DNA from: Sphingobium chungbukense
Lineage (GTDB): Bacteria > Pseudomonadota > Alphaproteobacteria > Sphingomonadales > Sphingomonadaceae
Reading direction: 5' to 3'
NCBI RefSeq assembly: GCF_001005725.1
Contig: NZ_LBIC01000013.1
Coordinates: 62,001-126,000, forward strand
DNA length: 64,000 nucleotides
Under the pieces are notes generated by a model. The model was not told where the DNA came from, searched no databases, and saw only the letters and a program-made list of their open reading frames with translations. Made by a program: the position numbers and the translations under genes. Positions 17,829 through 26,547 of this stretch are shown here, in pieces (positions within the stretch are counted from its first letter, which is position 1; each line of letters starts with the position of its first letter).

Positions 17829-18773
17829 CTACATCGACATGGGCGGCGATAGTGTCCCCAGCCAGGCGACGAGCCCGAGAATGACGATCGCAAGACCGCC
17901 TTCGACGACGAGGCTCGCGCGCAGCAGCGCCTGCGCCCGTGGCGCGTCCTCTTCCTCGATCGCCTGCGCAAGTGCCGGGGTCAGGCGATAACGGTTGAGC
18001 GCGGCCAGGCCCAGCATGCCGGCGAACAGCAGCAGCTTGGCGATGAGCAGCAGGCCGTAGGTCGACTGCCCGAGCGAGGCGATGTTGCCCGGACCGACGA
18101 GGAACCAGCCGTTCACCGTCCCGGTCAGGATCAGCAGGGCGACGATGATCGTGCCGACGAGGGAGAAGCCCCGCAACGCTTCCTCGGCGAGCGTGACCCG
18201 GTCCATGTCTTGAGCGGCGAGATCGTCGGTTGCGAGCCTGGGAAGTACCAGCGCGAGGAATGCGGCAAGCGCGCCGACCCAGGCGCCGGCGGCGAGCAGA
18301 TGGATGAGATCGGCCCCCAGTTGCAGCCAGCCCGCCTCGCCTTCGCCAGCCGCGCCATGCCCACTCCAGGCGAGGGTCGCGAGTGCGACCGCGCCTGCCA
18401 GAGTGGAGGCGATGAAGGCAGGACGGGATTGCCGGCGATAGAAGGGGATGGAGAGCAGAAGAACGAGGAGCGCGACGAGGCGCGCCTTCAGCGCCGTTCC
18501 CATGGACGTGCCGTTGAACAGCTCTGCGACCATGGAAAGATCAGGCTGGGTGAGCGGCAGCCCGGTCATGGCCGCTGCCTGCAACGCGAACCCCAGCGCC
18601 GACAGCAGGAGGGCGAGACAGGCGAGACCGGCCACCATTGCTACCATCGGCAGATGCCGCTGTACCATCCGGCCGCCGCCGGGCGCATAGAGCGCGAACA
18701 GCGGCAGGCCGAACAACAGGCCGAGATCGACGTAGAGCGCCCAGCGGACGGCGACGAGTGCCACGTCGTTCAT
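17829..18773 (-). CDS. copD: Copper resistance inner-membrane protein CopD
   Basis: 314 residues with about eight hydrophobic helices and a CopD domain near the C-terminal half (HLLAAGAWVGALAAFLALVLP is the typical H-x3-A-x-W-x-G segment). Found 4 bp downstream of copC; together they are thought to move copper from the periplasm inward or to load cuproproteins. Ends in LGTLSPPMSM. Likely cotranscribed with copC from the ECF-like promoter at 19186-19212. Confidence 0.88.
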   Translation of the reverse strand: MNDVALVAVRWALYVDLGLLFGLPLFALYAPGGGRMVQRHLPMVAMVAGLACLALLLSALGFALQAAAMTGLPLTQPDLSMVAELFNGTSMGTALKARLVALLVLLLSIPFYRRQSRPAFIASTLAGAVALATLAWSGHGAAGEGEAGWLQLGADLIHLLAAGAWVGALAAFLALVLPRLATDDLAAQDMDRVTLAEEALRGFSLVGTIIVALLILTGTVNGWFLVGPGNIASLGQSTYGLLLIAKLLLFAGMLGLAALNRYRLTPALAQAIEEEDAPRAQALLRASLVVEGGLAIVILGLVAWLGTLSPPMSM

Positions 18774-18777
18774 GGCG

Positions 18778-19155
18778 TCACTTGACGGTAAAGGCGAGAT
18801 TGCCCTGGATGCGGTGCGTGTCGGTCGAGACGACGTGCCAGGCGACCTGATAGCTGCCCGCCATGAGCGGCTTGGCGAGCGTCAGCACGAGCGTCTTGTC
18901 GCCTTCGACGGACGTCTTGAAGCCGGTTACCGCCATGCGGTGGTTGGGCATGCCGGGCATGCCGGTCATCACGATCTCGGCGCCCGACAGCTTCGGCATC
19001 AGACCTTCACTGAAGGTGAGCGTTATACGCGACGGCGCCGGGACGCTGGCGTTGGCGGCGGGCGTCGAGGACACGAGCTTGGGATGGGCGTAGGCCGGAG
19101 CCGAAACACTCAGGCCGACGGCGGCGATGGCTGCGAGCGGCGAAAAGAAGCGCAT
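18778..19155 (-). CDS. copC: Periplasmic copper-binding protein CopC
   Basis: 125 residues. Signal peptide residues 1-23 ending in APAYA, so the mature protein begins with His (HPKLVSSTPA), the Cu(II) ligand of CopC. The second half of the site is STDTHRIQG near the C-terminus. A Met-containing patch (VMTGMPGMPNHRM) could hold Cu(I). Single beta-sandwich domain of normal length. First gene of copC-copD; the TGCGTATT promoter motif lies about 30 bases upstream. Confidence 0.92.
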   Translation of the reverse strand: MRFFSPLAAIAAVGLSVSAPAYAHPKLVSSTPAANASVPAPSRITLTFSEGLMPKLSGAEIVMTGMPGMPNHRMAVTGFKTSVEGDKTLVLTLAKPLMAGSYQVAWHVVSTDTHRIQGNLAFTVK

Positions 19156-19185
19156 TTGGACATTCTCCTGTCAGTGACATGAGAG

Positions 19186-19212
19186 AATACGCAGCCGCGA
19201 CCTGCACCCCTC
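19186..19212 (-). promoter_or_regulatory. Putative ECF-sigma promoter of copC-copD
   Basis: Minus strand: GAGGGG (19212-19207), 12 bases, CTGCGTATT (19194-19186). The same arrangement occurs at 19237-19263 and 20559-20585 on the plus strand. Seen directly; the sigma factor assignment is inferred. Confidence 0.65.
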
Positions 19213-19236
19213 GCAATTTTCTTTTTGTTCCCGGAC

Positions 19237-19263
19237 AAGGGTTGCCGGACCATCCTGCGTATT
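19237..19263 (+). promoter_or_regulatory. Putative ECF-sigma promoter of the anti-sigma/sensor/sigma operon
   Basis: AAGGGT (19237-19242), 12 bases, CTGCGTATT (19255-19263), about 25 bases before the first ATG of the operon. Identical spacing to the motifs before copC and copA. Would make the sigma operon autoregulated. Confidence 0.65.
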
Positions 19264-19287
19264 GAGAAGTGAAGACGGAGAAACATC

Positions 19288-19560
19288 ATGGACCACCTCG
19301 ACGACATGCTCAGCCGGTTGCGGGAAGCGCCGCTCGATCCCCGGCTTGCCGGGCTGGACAGCCGCGTCATGGCCGAGATCGCCCGGCTCCAGGCCATGCC
19401 CCGCCTGAGCGCCACGACATTCGGTATCGCCGCGGCAGCAGCCTTGTTCCTGGGAATTGCCGGCTCGGCCGTGCCTGTGCGGTCGACCGAAGCCGGGCCG
19501 ATATCGCCCTTTGACGCGCGGCTCGCGCTCGCTCCTTCGACGCTGCTGAGTTCACAATGA
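19288..19560 (+). CDS. Small single-span membrane protein, CnrY-like anti-sigma candidate
   Basis: 90 residues: a charged cytoplasmic N-terminus (MDHLDDMLSRLREAPLDPRL), one membrane helix at about 43-65, and a short periplasmic tail. Size, topology and position directly before a CnrX-like sensor and an ECF sigma factor match CnrY, which binds CnrH. Its stop overlaps the next start by 4 bp. Sequence resemblance to CnrY itself cannot be judged by eye. Confidence 0.65.
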   Translation: MDHLDDMLSRLREAPLDPRLAGLDSRVMAEIARLQAMPRLSATTFGIAAAAALFLGIAGSAVPVRSTEAGPISPFDARLALAPSTLLSSQ

Positions 19561-19997
19561 TGCGCGACCGCCGGCTCCTGCTCCTCGTCCTGCTGACCTT
19601 TGCCGCGGCGATCGCCGGTGTGGTCATCGGCCGCGTCTATGTGGTTCCGGTGCGCCCGGTCGAAAATGAGTTGCACGACCTGCTCCATCGCGATCTGAAG
19701 CTGGACACCGCGCAACATAGCCGTCTCGAGACGATCGAGAAGAACTATGCGATCCGGCGTCAGGCACTGGAGGCCGAACTGCGCGCCGATAACGCGCGGC
19801 TCGCCGAGGCGATCGAGGCGGAGCATGGCTATGGTCCTCGGGTTGCAGGGGCGGTGGATCGCTCGCACCAGGCGATGGGCGCGCTGCAGAAGGAAACACT
19901 CGAGCATATCTTCGCGATGCGGGCCGTGCTGCGCCCGGATCAGACGGACAAGTTCGACGACGCCGTGGTGAAAGCGCTGACGGCCAAGTCCAAATGA
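19557..19997 (+). CDS. CnrX-like periplasmic metal sensor
   Basis: 146 residues: N-terminal membrane anchor (residues about 7-28) and a helical periplasmic domain. The five CnrX metal ligands of Cupriavidus metallidurans (His42, His46, Glu63, His119, Met123) have counterparts at His40, His44, Glu61, His117 and Met121, a constant offset of two. The motifs HDLLH and HIFAM are clear. It should sense a divalent or monovalent metal in the periplasm and release the sigma factor through the membrane partner. In CnrX the metal is Ni/Co; the neighbours here are copper genes. Confidence 0.8.
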   Translation: MMRDRRLLLLVLLTFAAAIAGVVIGRVYVVPVRPVENELHDLLHRDLKLDTAQHSRLETIEKNYAIRRQALEAELRADNARLAEAIEAEHGYGPRVAGAVDRSHQAMGALQKETLEHIFAMRAVLRPDQTDKFDDAVVKALTAKSK

Positions 19998-20560
19998 CCG
20001 CGTGCCTCCCCGACTGCTCGGACGGGGAGCTCGCGGCTCTGGCGCTTGGAGGCCGGCAAGCGGCCTATGGCGAGCTGGTCCGCCGGCATCAGGGCTGGGT
20101 GCACCGCCTCGTGCGCAGCCATGTCGGGAACCGCGACGAAGCGCTCGACGTGACCCAGGCGAGCTTCGTCGCCGCCTTCGCCGCACTCAACCGCTATGAC
20201 GCTGCGCGACCTTTTCCGGTCTGGATGTCGCGGATCGTCATCAACAAATGCCATGACTGGCGCCGCCGCCGCGCGGTCCGCAACTTCTTCTCCCACGCGC
20301 TGGCGCTGGGGGAAGCCGAACATGTCGTCGACGAGGCGCCACTACCCGACCAGGCGATCGGCGCCGAGCAGCAGCTGGCAGAGGCCATGAAAGCGATCGC
20401 CGCCCTGCCCGCATCGCTCAAGGACACGCTCGTCTTGCGGACGATCGATGAGAAATCGGAAGCCGAAACCGCCGAGATTCTCGGCATCAGCCAGAAGGCA
20501 GTCGAGACCCGCCTCTACCGCGCCCGCGCACGCCTCGCGGAAATGTTGAAGAAAGTTTGA
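19994..20560 (+). CDS. ECF-family RNA polymerase sigma factor, CnrH-like
   Basis: 188 residues. Region 2 includes LVRSHVGNRDEALDVTQASFVAAFAAL and WMSRIVINKCHDWRRRRAVR; region 4 is LPASLKDTLVLRTIDEKSEAETAEILGISQKAVETRLYRAR with a helix-turn-helix. Third gene of a coupled Y-X-H-like operon (4-bp overlap). Probably directs transcription from the shared motif before copC, its own operon and copA. Other ECF targets in the window were not found. Confidence 0.9.
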   Translation: MTACLPDCSDGELAALALGGRQAAYGELVRRHQGWVHRLVRSHVGNRDEALDVTQASFVAAFAALNRYDAARPFPVWMSRIVINKCHDWRRRRAVRNFFSHALALGEAEHVVDEAPLPDQAIGAEQQLAEAMKAIAALPASLKDTLVLRTIDEKSEAETAEILGISQKAVETRLYRARARLAEMLKKV

Positions 20561-20585
20561 GGGGGATGAGGCCACGCTGCGTATT
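20559..20585 (+). promoter_or_regulatory. Putative ECF-sigma promoter of copA-copB
   Basis: GAGGGG (20559-20564), 12 bases, CTGCGTATT (20577-20585). It starts on the last base of the sigma-factor stop codon and lies about 41 bases before the copA ATG. Third copy of the shared motif. Confidence 0.65.
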
Positions 20586-20626
20586 TCCAATAGGTCCGCC
20601 CTCTTTCTTAAAGCTGAGACAACCGA

Positions 20627-22555
20627 ATGATTTCTGCTCTCGACCGCCGCCAGTTCCTCTGCGGCGCGGCCCTCGCCGGCGGCGGCGCCGCCTTGTCAGC
20701 CTGGCTGCCGGCCTGGGCGCAGACGATCTCGCCGGGGATGCGACCGACGCTGCCGACCGTGTCGGGCGAAGACATCACGCTCACCATCGCCCGGCAGTCG
20801 ATGACCATCGACGGGCGCAAGTTCCGGGCAATCGGCCTCAACGGCACGGTCCCCGCCCCGCTGATCCGGCTGCGCGAGGGCCAGCGCGTGCGGCTCAACG
20901 TCATCAATCAGCTGGAGGAGGACAGCTCGATCCACTGGCACGGGCTGATCCTGCCGGCCAATATGGACGGTGTGCCGGGCGTGTCTTTTCCGGGCATCAA
21001 GCCGGGCTCGAACTACCTCTACCAGTTCTCCGTCGTGCAAAGCGGCACCTACTGGTACCACAGCCATTCAGGCCTGCAGGAACAGGAAGGCCATTACGGC
21101 CCGATCATCATCGATCCCGCCGGTGCCGATCCGGTCGCCTATGACCGCGAGCATGTCATCGTGCTCGCCGATCACAGCGCGCTCTCGCCGCAGGCGATCT
21201 TCCGGCGCCTCAAGGTCAACCCCGGCCATTTCAATTTCCAGCGCCAGACCCTGGCCGGGCTCCTGTCGGGCAAGGATCAGCCGCTCAAGGACCGGCTCGA
21301 CTGGGGCCAGATGCGGATGGACCCGGCCGACATCTCCGATGTGACCGGATCCACCTACACCTATCTCGTCAACGGCCATGGTCCGATGGACAACTGGACC
21401 GCGCTCTTCACCCCGGGCGAACGGGTGCGGCTGCGGGTCATCAATGCGTCGGCGATGACCACCTTCAACGTCCGCATCCCCGGCCTGCCGCTGACCATCG
21501 TCCAGGCCGACGGGCAGAATGTGGTGCCGGTCACCGTCGACGAGTTCCAGATTGGTGTTGCCGAGACCTACGACGTCGTTGTCAGCCCAGGCGATGACAA
21601 GGCCTACACCCTTGTCGGCGAGGCGATCGACCGCTCGGGCATGGCGCGTGCCACGCTCGCGCCGAGGGCCGGCATGGCCGGCGAGGTTCCCCCCTTACGC
21701 AAACGGCCGCTCGCCGACATGAAGGACATGGGCATGGACATGTCCTCGATGCCGGGCATGGAAGGCATGGACATGTCGGGCGGCGCTATGCGGGGCGTCG
21801 ATCCGACGGCCGAGAAGAACGCGTCCGCGCGCCTCGCGACCGGCGCGGCGGCAGCGATGGCGACCATGGACAATAGCGCCATGGCAGGCATGGATCATTC
21901 GGGGATGGATCATGGATCGATGGCCGGCATGGACCACGGCGCGATGGGCGCCGATGGCCAGATGGCGGGCATGGATCATGGCGGGCACGCGATGGGCTCG
22001 ATGAAGATGCGCGACTTCTCGAACGCGCCGCAGGTGAAGCGCGACCCGAGCGTCCAGACCATCTCGCCGATGCCCGTAGACCGCACCGGCGAGCCCGGCC
22101 AGGGCCTCGCCGACGTCGGCCACAAGGTGCTTGTCTACAGGGACCTGATGGCGCTCGATCGCAATCCGGACGTGCGCGCGCCGAGCCGCAGCATCGACAT
22201 TCACCTCACCGGCAACATGGAGCGGTTCATGTGGTCGTTCGACGGCGAAAAAATGTCGGACCATCACGAGCCGATCCCCTTCATCGAAGGCGAGCGGGTG
22301 CGCGTCAATCTCATCAACGACACGATGATGGGGCATCCGATCCATATTCACGGGCATTTTTTCGAGCTGGTGACGGGGCATGGCGATCATGCGCCGCGCA
22401 AGCATACGGTGATCGTCCAGCCCGGCGGCAAGGTGACCTGGGACTTCACCGCCGACGCGGTCGGCGACTGGGCCTTCCACTGTCATCTCCTCTACCACAT
22501 GCATGCAGGGATGATGCGGGTCGTGAGCGTCCGTCCGAAGGGAGACGCGCAATGA
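20627..22555 (+). CDS. copA: Multicopper oxidase CopA (copper resistance)
   Basis: 642 residues with a twin-arginine signal (DRRQFLCGAALAGGG; cleavage near AWA). Copper-site motifs: SSIHWHGLILP, YWYHSHSG, HPIHIHGHFF and the T1 motif WAFHCHLLYHMHAGM. Between residues about 365 and 465 is a Met/Asp/His/Gly-rich region with repeated MDHG/MAGMDH units, a Cu(I)-binding stretch typical of CopA. Acts in the periplasm, oxidising Cu(I) and binding copper. Overlaps copB by 4 bp. Confidence 0.95.
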   Translation: MISALDRRQFLCGAALAGGGAALSAWLPAWAQTISPGMRPTLPTVSGEDITLTIARQSMTIDGRKFRAIGLNGTVPAPLIRLREGQRVRLNVINQLEEDSSIHWHGLILPANMDGVPGVSFPGIKPGSNYLYQFSVVQSGTYWYHSHSGLQEQEGHYGPIIIDPAGADPVAYDREHVIVLADHSALSPQAIFRRLKVNPGHFNFQRQTLAGLLSGKDQPLKDRLDWGQMRMDPADISDVTGSTYTYLVNGHGPMDNWTALFTPGERVRLRVINASAMTTFNVRIPGLPLTIVQADGQNVVPVTVDEFQIGVAETYDVVVSPGDDKAYTLVGEAIDRSGMARATLAPRAGMAGEVPPLRKRPLADMKDMGMDMSSMPGMEGMDMSGGAMRGVDPTAEKNASARLATGAAAAMATMDNSAMAGMDHSGMDHGSMAGMDHGAMGADGQMAGMDHGGHAMGSMKMRDFSNAPQVKRDPSVQTISPMPVDRTGEPGQGLADVGHKVLVYRDLMALDRNPDVRAPSRSIDIHLTGNMERFMWSFDGEKMSDHHEPIPFIEGERVRVNLINDTMMGHPIHIHGHFFELVTGHGDHAPRKHTVIVQPGGKVTWDFTADAVGDWAFHCHLLYHMHAGMMRVVSVRPKGDAQ

Positions 22556-23739
22556 CCCGCATCCTCACGCCGCTGGTGAGCGCGATCGCCCTTCTCTCCG
22601 CCGCGCCCGCCTTTGCCCAGGATCATTCGATGCACGACATGCCCGGCATGGCGCCGCCGGGCGGGGCGCGGCCGGCGCAGGAGAAAAAGAAGGACAAGGC
22701 CGCCGCGCCGCGCCCCAAGCCCGCTATCAGGCCGCGCGCTCAGAAACCAGCGCCGGGCACCATGCCGGCAATGGACCATTCGCAGGACCAGGCCAGTCCT
22801 GCGCCACAGGCAGATGCCGCCGGTCAACCGCAACCCGCTGCTCCCGCGATGGCGGAGATGCCGGGCATGGACCACTCCCGGCATCAGGACGGCGCGATGC
22901 CGGACATGCCCGGGATGGACCATTCGCAGCATGGCCAGACCGCCATGCCCGGAACCTCCGCCATGCCCGGCATGCAAATGACCGGCACGGCGCTTCCGGC
23001 CGGCAATGCGCCCCCGCCGCCCCCCCCCAGCGACCACTTCGCCGATCGGGATTTTCCCGGCGGCGAGATGGCGCGCTCGCGCGACATCATGATGAAGGAC
23101 AGCGGCGGCAACAATTTCGGGCAGGTGCTGCTCAACCTGTTCGAGTATCAGGCGCATAGCGGCCGCGATGGCTATCGCTGGGATGGCGAAGGCTTTTACG
23201 GCGGCGACATCAACCGCCTCTGGCTCAAGAGCGAGGGGGAAGGCGAGTTTGGCCGCGGGATCGACAGCGCAGACGTCCAGGCCCTCTATAGCCGCGCCAT
23301 CGACCCCTATTTCAACCTTCAGGCCGGCGTCCGCCAGGACTTCGGCCGCGGGCCCAACCGCACCTATGCGACCGTTGGCGTCGAGGGTCTGGCTCCCGGC
23401 ATGTTCGAGGTCGAAGGCGCGCTGTTCCTCTCGACCAAGGGCGACCTTCTGGGCCGGGTCGAGGGCTATTACGACCAGCGCATCACCCAGCGCCTGATCT
23501 TGCAGCCGCGCGCCGAGGTCAATTTCGCCGCGCAGGATATTCCGGAGAACGACATCGGTTCGGGGCTGGTCAACATAGAGCTCGGCGCGCGCCTGCGCTA
23601 CGAATTCAGCCGCCAGTTCGCACCTTACATCGGCGTTTCCTATCTGCGCAAAGCCGGAGACACGGCGCGGCTGTCGAGGCTTGCGGGCGAGGACGTCCAT
23701 GCCACCAGCTTCGTCGCCGGCATCCGCTTCTGGTTCTAG
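22552..23739 (+). CDS. copB: Outer-membrane copper resistance protein CopB
   Basis: 395 residues from ATG 22552, which overlaps the copA stop (ATGA). Signal peptide 1-22 (SAAPAFAQ), a Met/His/Pro-rich region (residues about 24-150, many MPGMDHS units), then a beta-barrel CopB domain (LLNLFEYQAHSGRDGYRWDGEG ... GIRFWF with terminal Phe as in outer-membrane barrels). Works with CopA in sequestration or export of copper. Longer Met-rich part than the second copy at 55534-56520. Confidence 0.93.
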   Translation: MTRILTPLVSAIALLSAAPAFAQDHSMHDMPGMAPPGGARPAQEKKKDKAAAPRPKPAIRPRAQKPAPGTMPAMDHSQDQASPAPQADAAGQPQPAAPAMAEMPGMDHSRHQDGAMPDMPGMDHSQHGQTAMPGTSAMPGMQMTGTALPAGNAPPPPPPSDHFADRDFPGGEMARSRDIMMKDSGGNNFGQVLLNLFEYQAHSGRDGYRWDGEGFYGGDINRLWLKSEGEGEFGRGIDSADVQALYSRAIDPYFNLQAGVRQDFGRGPNRTYATVGVEGLAPGMFEVEGALFLSTKGDLLGRVEGYYDQRITQRLILQPRAEVNFAAQDIPENDIGSGLVNIELGARLRYEFSRQFAPYIGVSYLRKAGDTARLSRLAGEDVHATSFVAGIRFWF

Positions 23740-23829
23740 GATCGGGACAGCTGATGGCGGGGGCGAACAAGAGAGCGGGGCGTTACACTCATACCCAGGT
23801 CGGCCGGCGCCGAGCGAAGGAGATACGCC

Positions 23830-24303
23830 ATGGACCATTCGTCCCACATGAACACCCGGAAGATGGGTGCCTATTGGAGCCTTGCCGTTCAGACCGTCAT
23901 CAGCGGCGTCATCATGTATCTGGTGATGTTCGTCATGATCGACGGGCTCGACAGCTTCTACAACAACCTCAACATGCTCTACATGACGCTGATGATGGTC
24001 GCACCGATGGTGGTGCTGATGATCCTCGCCATGCGACACATGTTCGTGTCGAAGGCCGCCAACATCGCGCTGATCGCCGCGTCGCTGGTCGCCTTCTTCG
24101 GCAGCTTTGCACTCATCCGCACCCAGACCACGATCGGCGACACGGCCTTTCTGCGCTCGATGATCCCGCATCATTCCGGGGCGATCCTGATGTGCCAGGA
24201 AGCAAAGCTCAGCGATCCGGAAGTCATCCGGCTTTGCGAAGCGATCAAGCGCTCGCAGCGGCAGGAAATCGACGAGATGAAGGCCATACTCGCGCGGCGC
24301 TGA
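23830..24303 (+). CDS. DUF305-family membrane protein
   Basis: 157 residues. About three membrane helices (residues 14-36, 46-68, 76-97) precede a C-terminal DUF305-type segment FLRSMIPHHSGAILMCQEAK with the HHS-x-A motif and Met/Cys residues suited to copper. MDHSSHM at the N-terminus is also metal-rich. Such proteins are commonly found in copper and silver loci. An AAGGAG ribosome site precedes the ATG. Probably a separate transcript or read-through from copAB, 90 bp upstream. Confidence 0.82.
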   Translation: MDHSSHMNTRKMGAYWSLAVQTVISGVIMYLVMFVMIDGLDSFYNNLNMLYMTLMMVAPMVVLMILAMRHMFVSKAANIALIAASLVAFFGSFALIRTQTTIGDTAFLRSMIPHHSGAILMCQEAKLSDPEVIRLCEAIKRSQRQEIDEMKAILARR

Positions 24304-24362
24304 GTGGCACGGTCGGGCTACGCCCGGATACGTGCGCCCGGCCAGGCATGTGAGCCGGGACG

Positions 24363-25898
24363 ATGGTCGACACGAGGCGCGGGCCGGACGAGATTGCCAG
24401 GGAGGTGGTGCGGCTTGCGCCGTTGTTCCTGCGACAGGCTGGCGGCCATGTCCTGACGCTGCTCGATCCTGCCGGGATCGTGCTGAGCTATAATGAAGAA
24501 GGCGAGCGTGCCGAATGCTGGCCGCTCGACCGCGTCCTGGGACAGCCCCACGACCTGTTCTACCCGCCCGACGAGATTACGGCCGGCCGGCCGTGCGCAG
24601 ACCTGGCGGCCGCCCTTCACGAGGGCACGCTGGAGCGCGAAGCGTGGCGGGTCTGCGAGAATGGAGCGGAGTATCTCGCGCGCCTGACGATCAGCGCCCT
24701 GTTCGAAGGCGACGCACATCGAGGCTTTGCCTGCATCAGTCGCGATGTCACCGACGAGGCGGCGGTCCGGGCGTCGATCGAGACCCGCGAGCAGCATCTC
24801 CAGTCGATCCTGGCGACGGTGCCGGATGCGATGATCATCATCGACGAGACCGGCGCCATCACATCCTTCAGCGCAGCGGCACAACGCCTTTTCGGCTACA
24901 GCGAAGCCGAGCTCGTCGGCCGCAACGTCTCCTGCCTTATGCCCCAGCCCGATCGCGACCGGCATGACGAATATCTCGCGCATTATCTCCAGACCGGCGA
25001 GCGCCGGATCATCGGCCTCGGCCGCGTCGTGGTCGGCCAGCGCCGCGACGGCTCGACCTTCCCGATGCAGCTGTCGGTCGGCGAGGCCGGTGAAGACGGG
25101 CAGCGGTTGTTCACGGGCTTCATCCGGGATCTCACCGCCAAGGAGCAGGATGAGCTCAGGCTCAAGGAACTGCAGGCAGAGCTGGTCCATGTCTCCCGGC
25201 TGAGCGCGATGGGCACGATGGCTTCGACTCTTGCCCACGAACTCAACCAGCCGCTTGCCGCGGTCGCGCTCTATCTCGAGACGATCCGCGACATGCTCGA
25301 CGAGCGGGACGACGAACCCTTCGTGTCGCTGCGGTCGGTGATGGATGATGCCGCCCAGGAAACGCTGCGGGCCGGCCATATCGTCCGGCGCCTTCGCGAT
25401 TTCGTCGCCCGCGGCGAGGTCGACAAGAGCCTCCACGAGCTGCCGCAGGTCATCGCCGAGGCGAGCCAGCTCGCGCTGGTCGGCGCACGCGAGCGCGGCA
25501 TCCGCAGCTTCTTTGCGGTCGAGCACGCCGCGACGCCGGTCCTCGTCGACAGGGTGCAGATCCAGCAGGTGCTGGTCAACCTGATGCGCAATGCCATCGA
25601 GGCGATGGCGGAGTGTCCGGTTCGCGACCTCAAGGTGGCGACCAGGTTGCGCCCTGACGGGCTGATCGAGGTGACCGTGGCGGATACCGGCCCCGGCATC
25701 GCCGACGAGGTCCGGGAGCAGCTCTTCACGGCGTTCAAGTCGACAAAGGCCGACGGCATGGGCCTCGGCCTTTCGATCTGCCGGACCATCATCGAAGCGC
25801 ATGGGGGCCGTATCTGGATGGAGCGCCCCGACCGCGGCGGCGCGCGCTTTCATTTTACCTTGATCCATGCGCGGGCGGAGGAGGAACATGGGGGATAG
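24363..25898 (+). CDS. fixL: FixL-type oxygen-sensing histidine kinase (PAS-PAS-HisKA-HATPase)
   Basis: 511 residues, no membrane segment. PAS1 about 20-130, heme-PAS about 143-260, HisKA about 270-345 with phospho-acceptor His292 (AHELNQPLAA), HATPase_c about 385-505 (DTGPGIADE; GMGLGLSICRTIIEAHGG). In the second PAS, His201 and Arg221 keep the 20-residue spacing of heme ligand His200 and Arg220 of Bradyrhizobium FixL, in RHDEYLAHYL ... RIIGLGR. This strongly suggests a heme O2 sensor. The stop overlaps fixJ by 11 bp. Confidence 0.92.
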   Translation: MVDTRRGPDEIAREVVRLAPLFLRQAGGHVLTLLDPAGIVLSYNEEGERAECWPLDRVLGQPHDLFYPPDEITAGRPCADLAAALHEGTLEREAWRVCENGAEYLARLTISALFEGDAHRGFACISRDVTDEAAVRASIETREQHLQSILATVPDAMIIIDETGAITSFSAAAQRLFGYSEAELVGRNVSCLMPQPDRDRHDEYLAHYLQTGERRIIGLGRVVVGQRRDGSTFPMQLSVGEAGEDGQRLFTGFIRDLTAKEQDELRLKELQAELVHVSRLSAMGTMASTLAHELNQPLAAVALYLETIRDMLDERDDEPFVSLRSVMDDAAQETLRAGHIVRRLRDFVARGEVDKSLHELPQVIAEASQLALVGARERGIRSFFAVEHAATPVLVDRVQIQQVLVNLMRNAIEAMAECPVRDLKVATRLRPDGLIEVTVADTGPGIADEVREQLFTAFKSTKADGMGLGLSICRTIIEAHGGRIWMERPDRGGARFHFTLIHARAEEEHGG

Positions 25899-26511
25899 AC
25901 GCGTCATCCATCTGGTCGACGACGAGGAGAGCATCCGCAAGGCGGCGAGCTTTGCGCTCAAGACCGCGGGCTACGACGTCGTGACCTATGCCTCGGGCGT
26001 GGAGTTTCTCAAGGAGGCGAAGTCGGCGGCCGTCGGCTGCGTCATCCTCGACGTGCGCATGCCCGAGATGGACGGTCTCGAGGTTCAGGCCGCCATGGCA
26101 GCACGCGGGGTCAACATGCCGGTCATCGTCCTGACCGGCCATGGCGACGTGTCGGTTGCGGTGCAGGCCATGAAAGGCGGCGCGGTCGACTTTCTCGAGA
26201 AACCCTTCGAGAAAGCCGCCCTGCTCGGCGCCGTCAGCCGCGCGTTCGCGCGTCTCGACGATGTCGACCTTCGTACCCTGGAAACGTCCGAAGCAGGGGT
26301 GCGGGTCGCTGCACTGACGCCCCGGGAGCGGGAAGTGCTCGAAAGGCTGGCCAACGGCCTGCCCAACAAGACGATCGCCTATGACCTGGGCTGTTCATCG
26401 CGAACGGTCGAGGTCCATCGCGCGAGCCTGATGGCCAAGCTCGAGGTCCGCAATCTGTCCGAAGCCCTGCGGATCGCCTTTGCCGCGGGCATGGGCCGCA
26501 AGCCGAAGTGA
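25888..26511 (+). CDS. fixJ: FixJ-family response regulator
   Basis: 207 residues. Receiver domain with DDE near residue 11, phospho-acceptor Asp55 (CVILDVRMPEMDG), Thr in VLTGHGD and Lys in LEKPFEKAAL; then a LuxR-type helix-turn-helix (LTPREREVLERLANGLPNKTIAYDLGCSSRTVEVHRA). ATG 25888 has GGAGGA just upstream and overlaps fixL. Expected targets are fixK-type genes or the cbb3 oxidase region; no fixK/FNR gene is visible in the window. Confidence 0.92.
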   Translation: MGDRRVIHLVDDEESIRKAASFALKTAGYDVVTYASGVEFLKEAKSAAVGCVILDVRMPEMDGLEVQAAMAARGVNMPVIVLTGHGDVSVAVQAMKGGAVDFLEKPFEKAALLGAVSRAFARLDDVDLRTLETSEAGVRVAALTPREREVLERLANGLPNKTIAYDLGCSSRTVEVHRASLMAKLEVRNLSEALRIAFAAGMGRKPK

Positions 26512-26547
26512 CTGCGACCTCTACGTAGCGACGGGACGAGGCGCGAT

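Noticed and set aside
19288..20560. Full cobalt-nickel resistance locus
   Set aside because: Sensor and sigma genes resemble CnrYXH but no RND efflux genes follow.
22492..24174. Minus-strand frame of 560 codons
   Set aside because: Covers copB and DUF305 genes in antisense; the plus-strand proteins are clearly real.
24318..25961. Minus-strand frame of about 547 codons
   Set aside because: Antisense of fixL.
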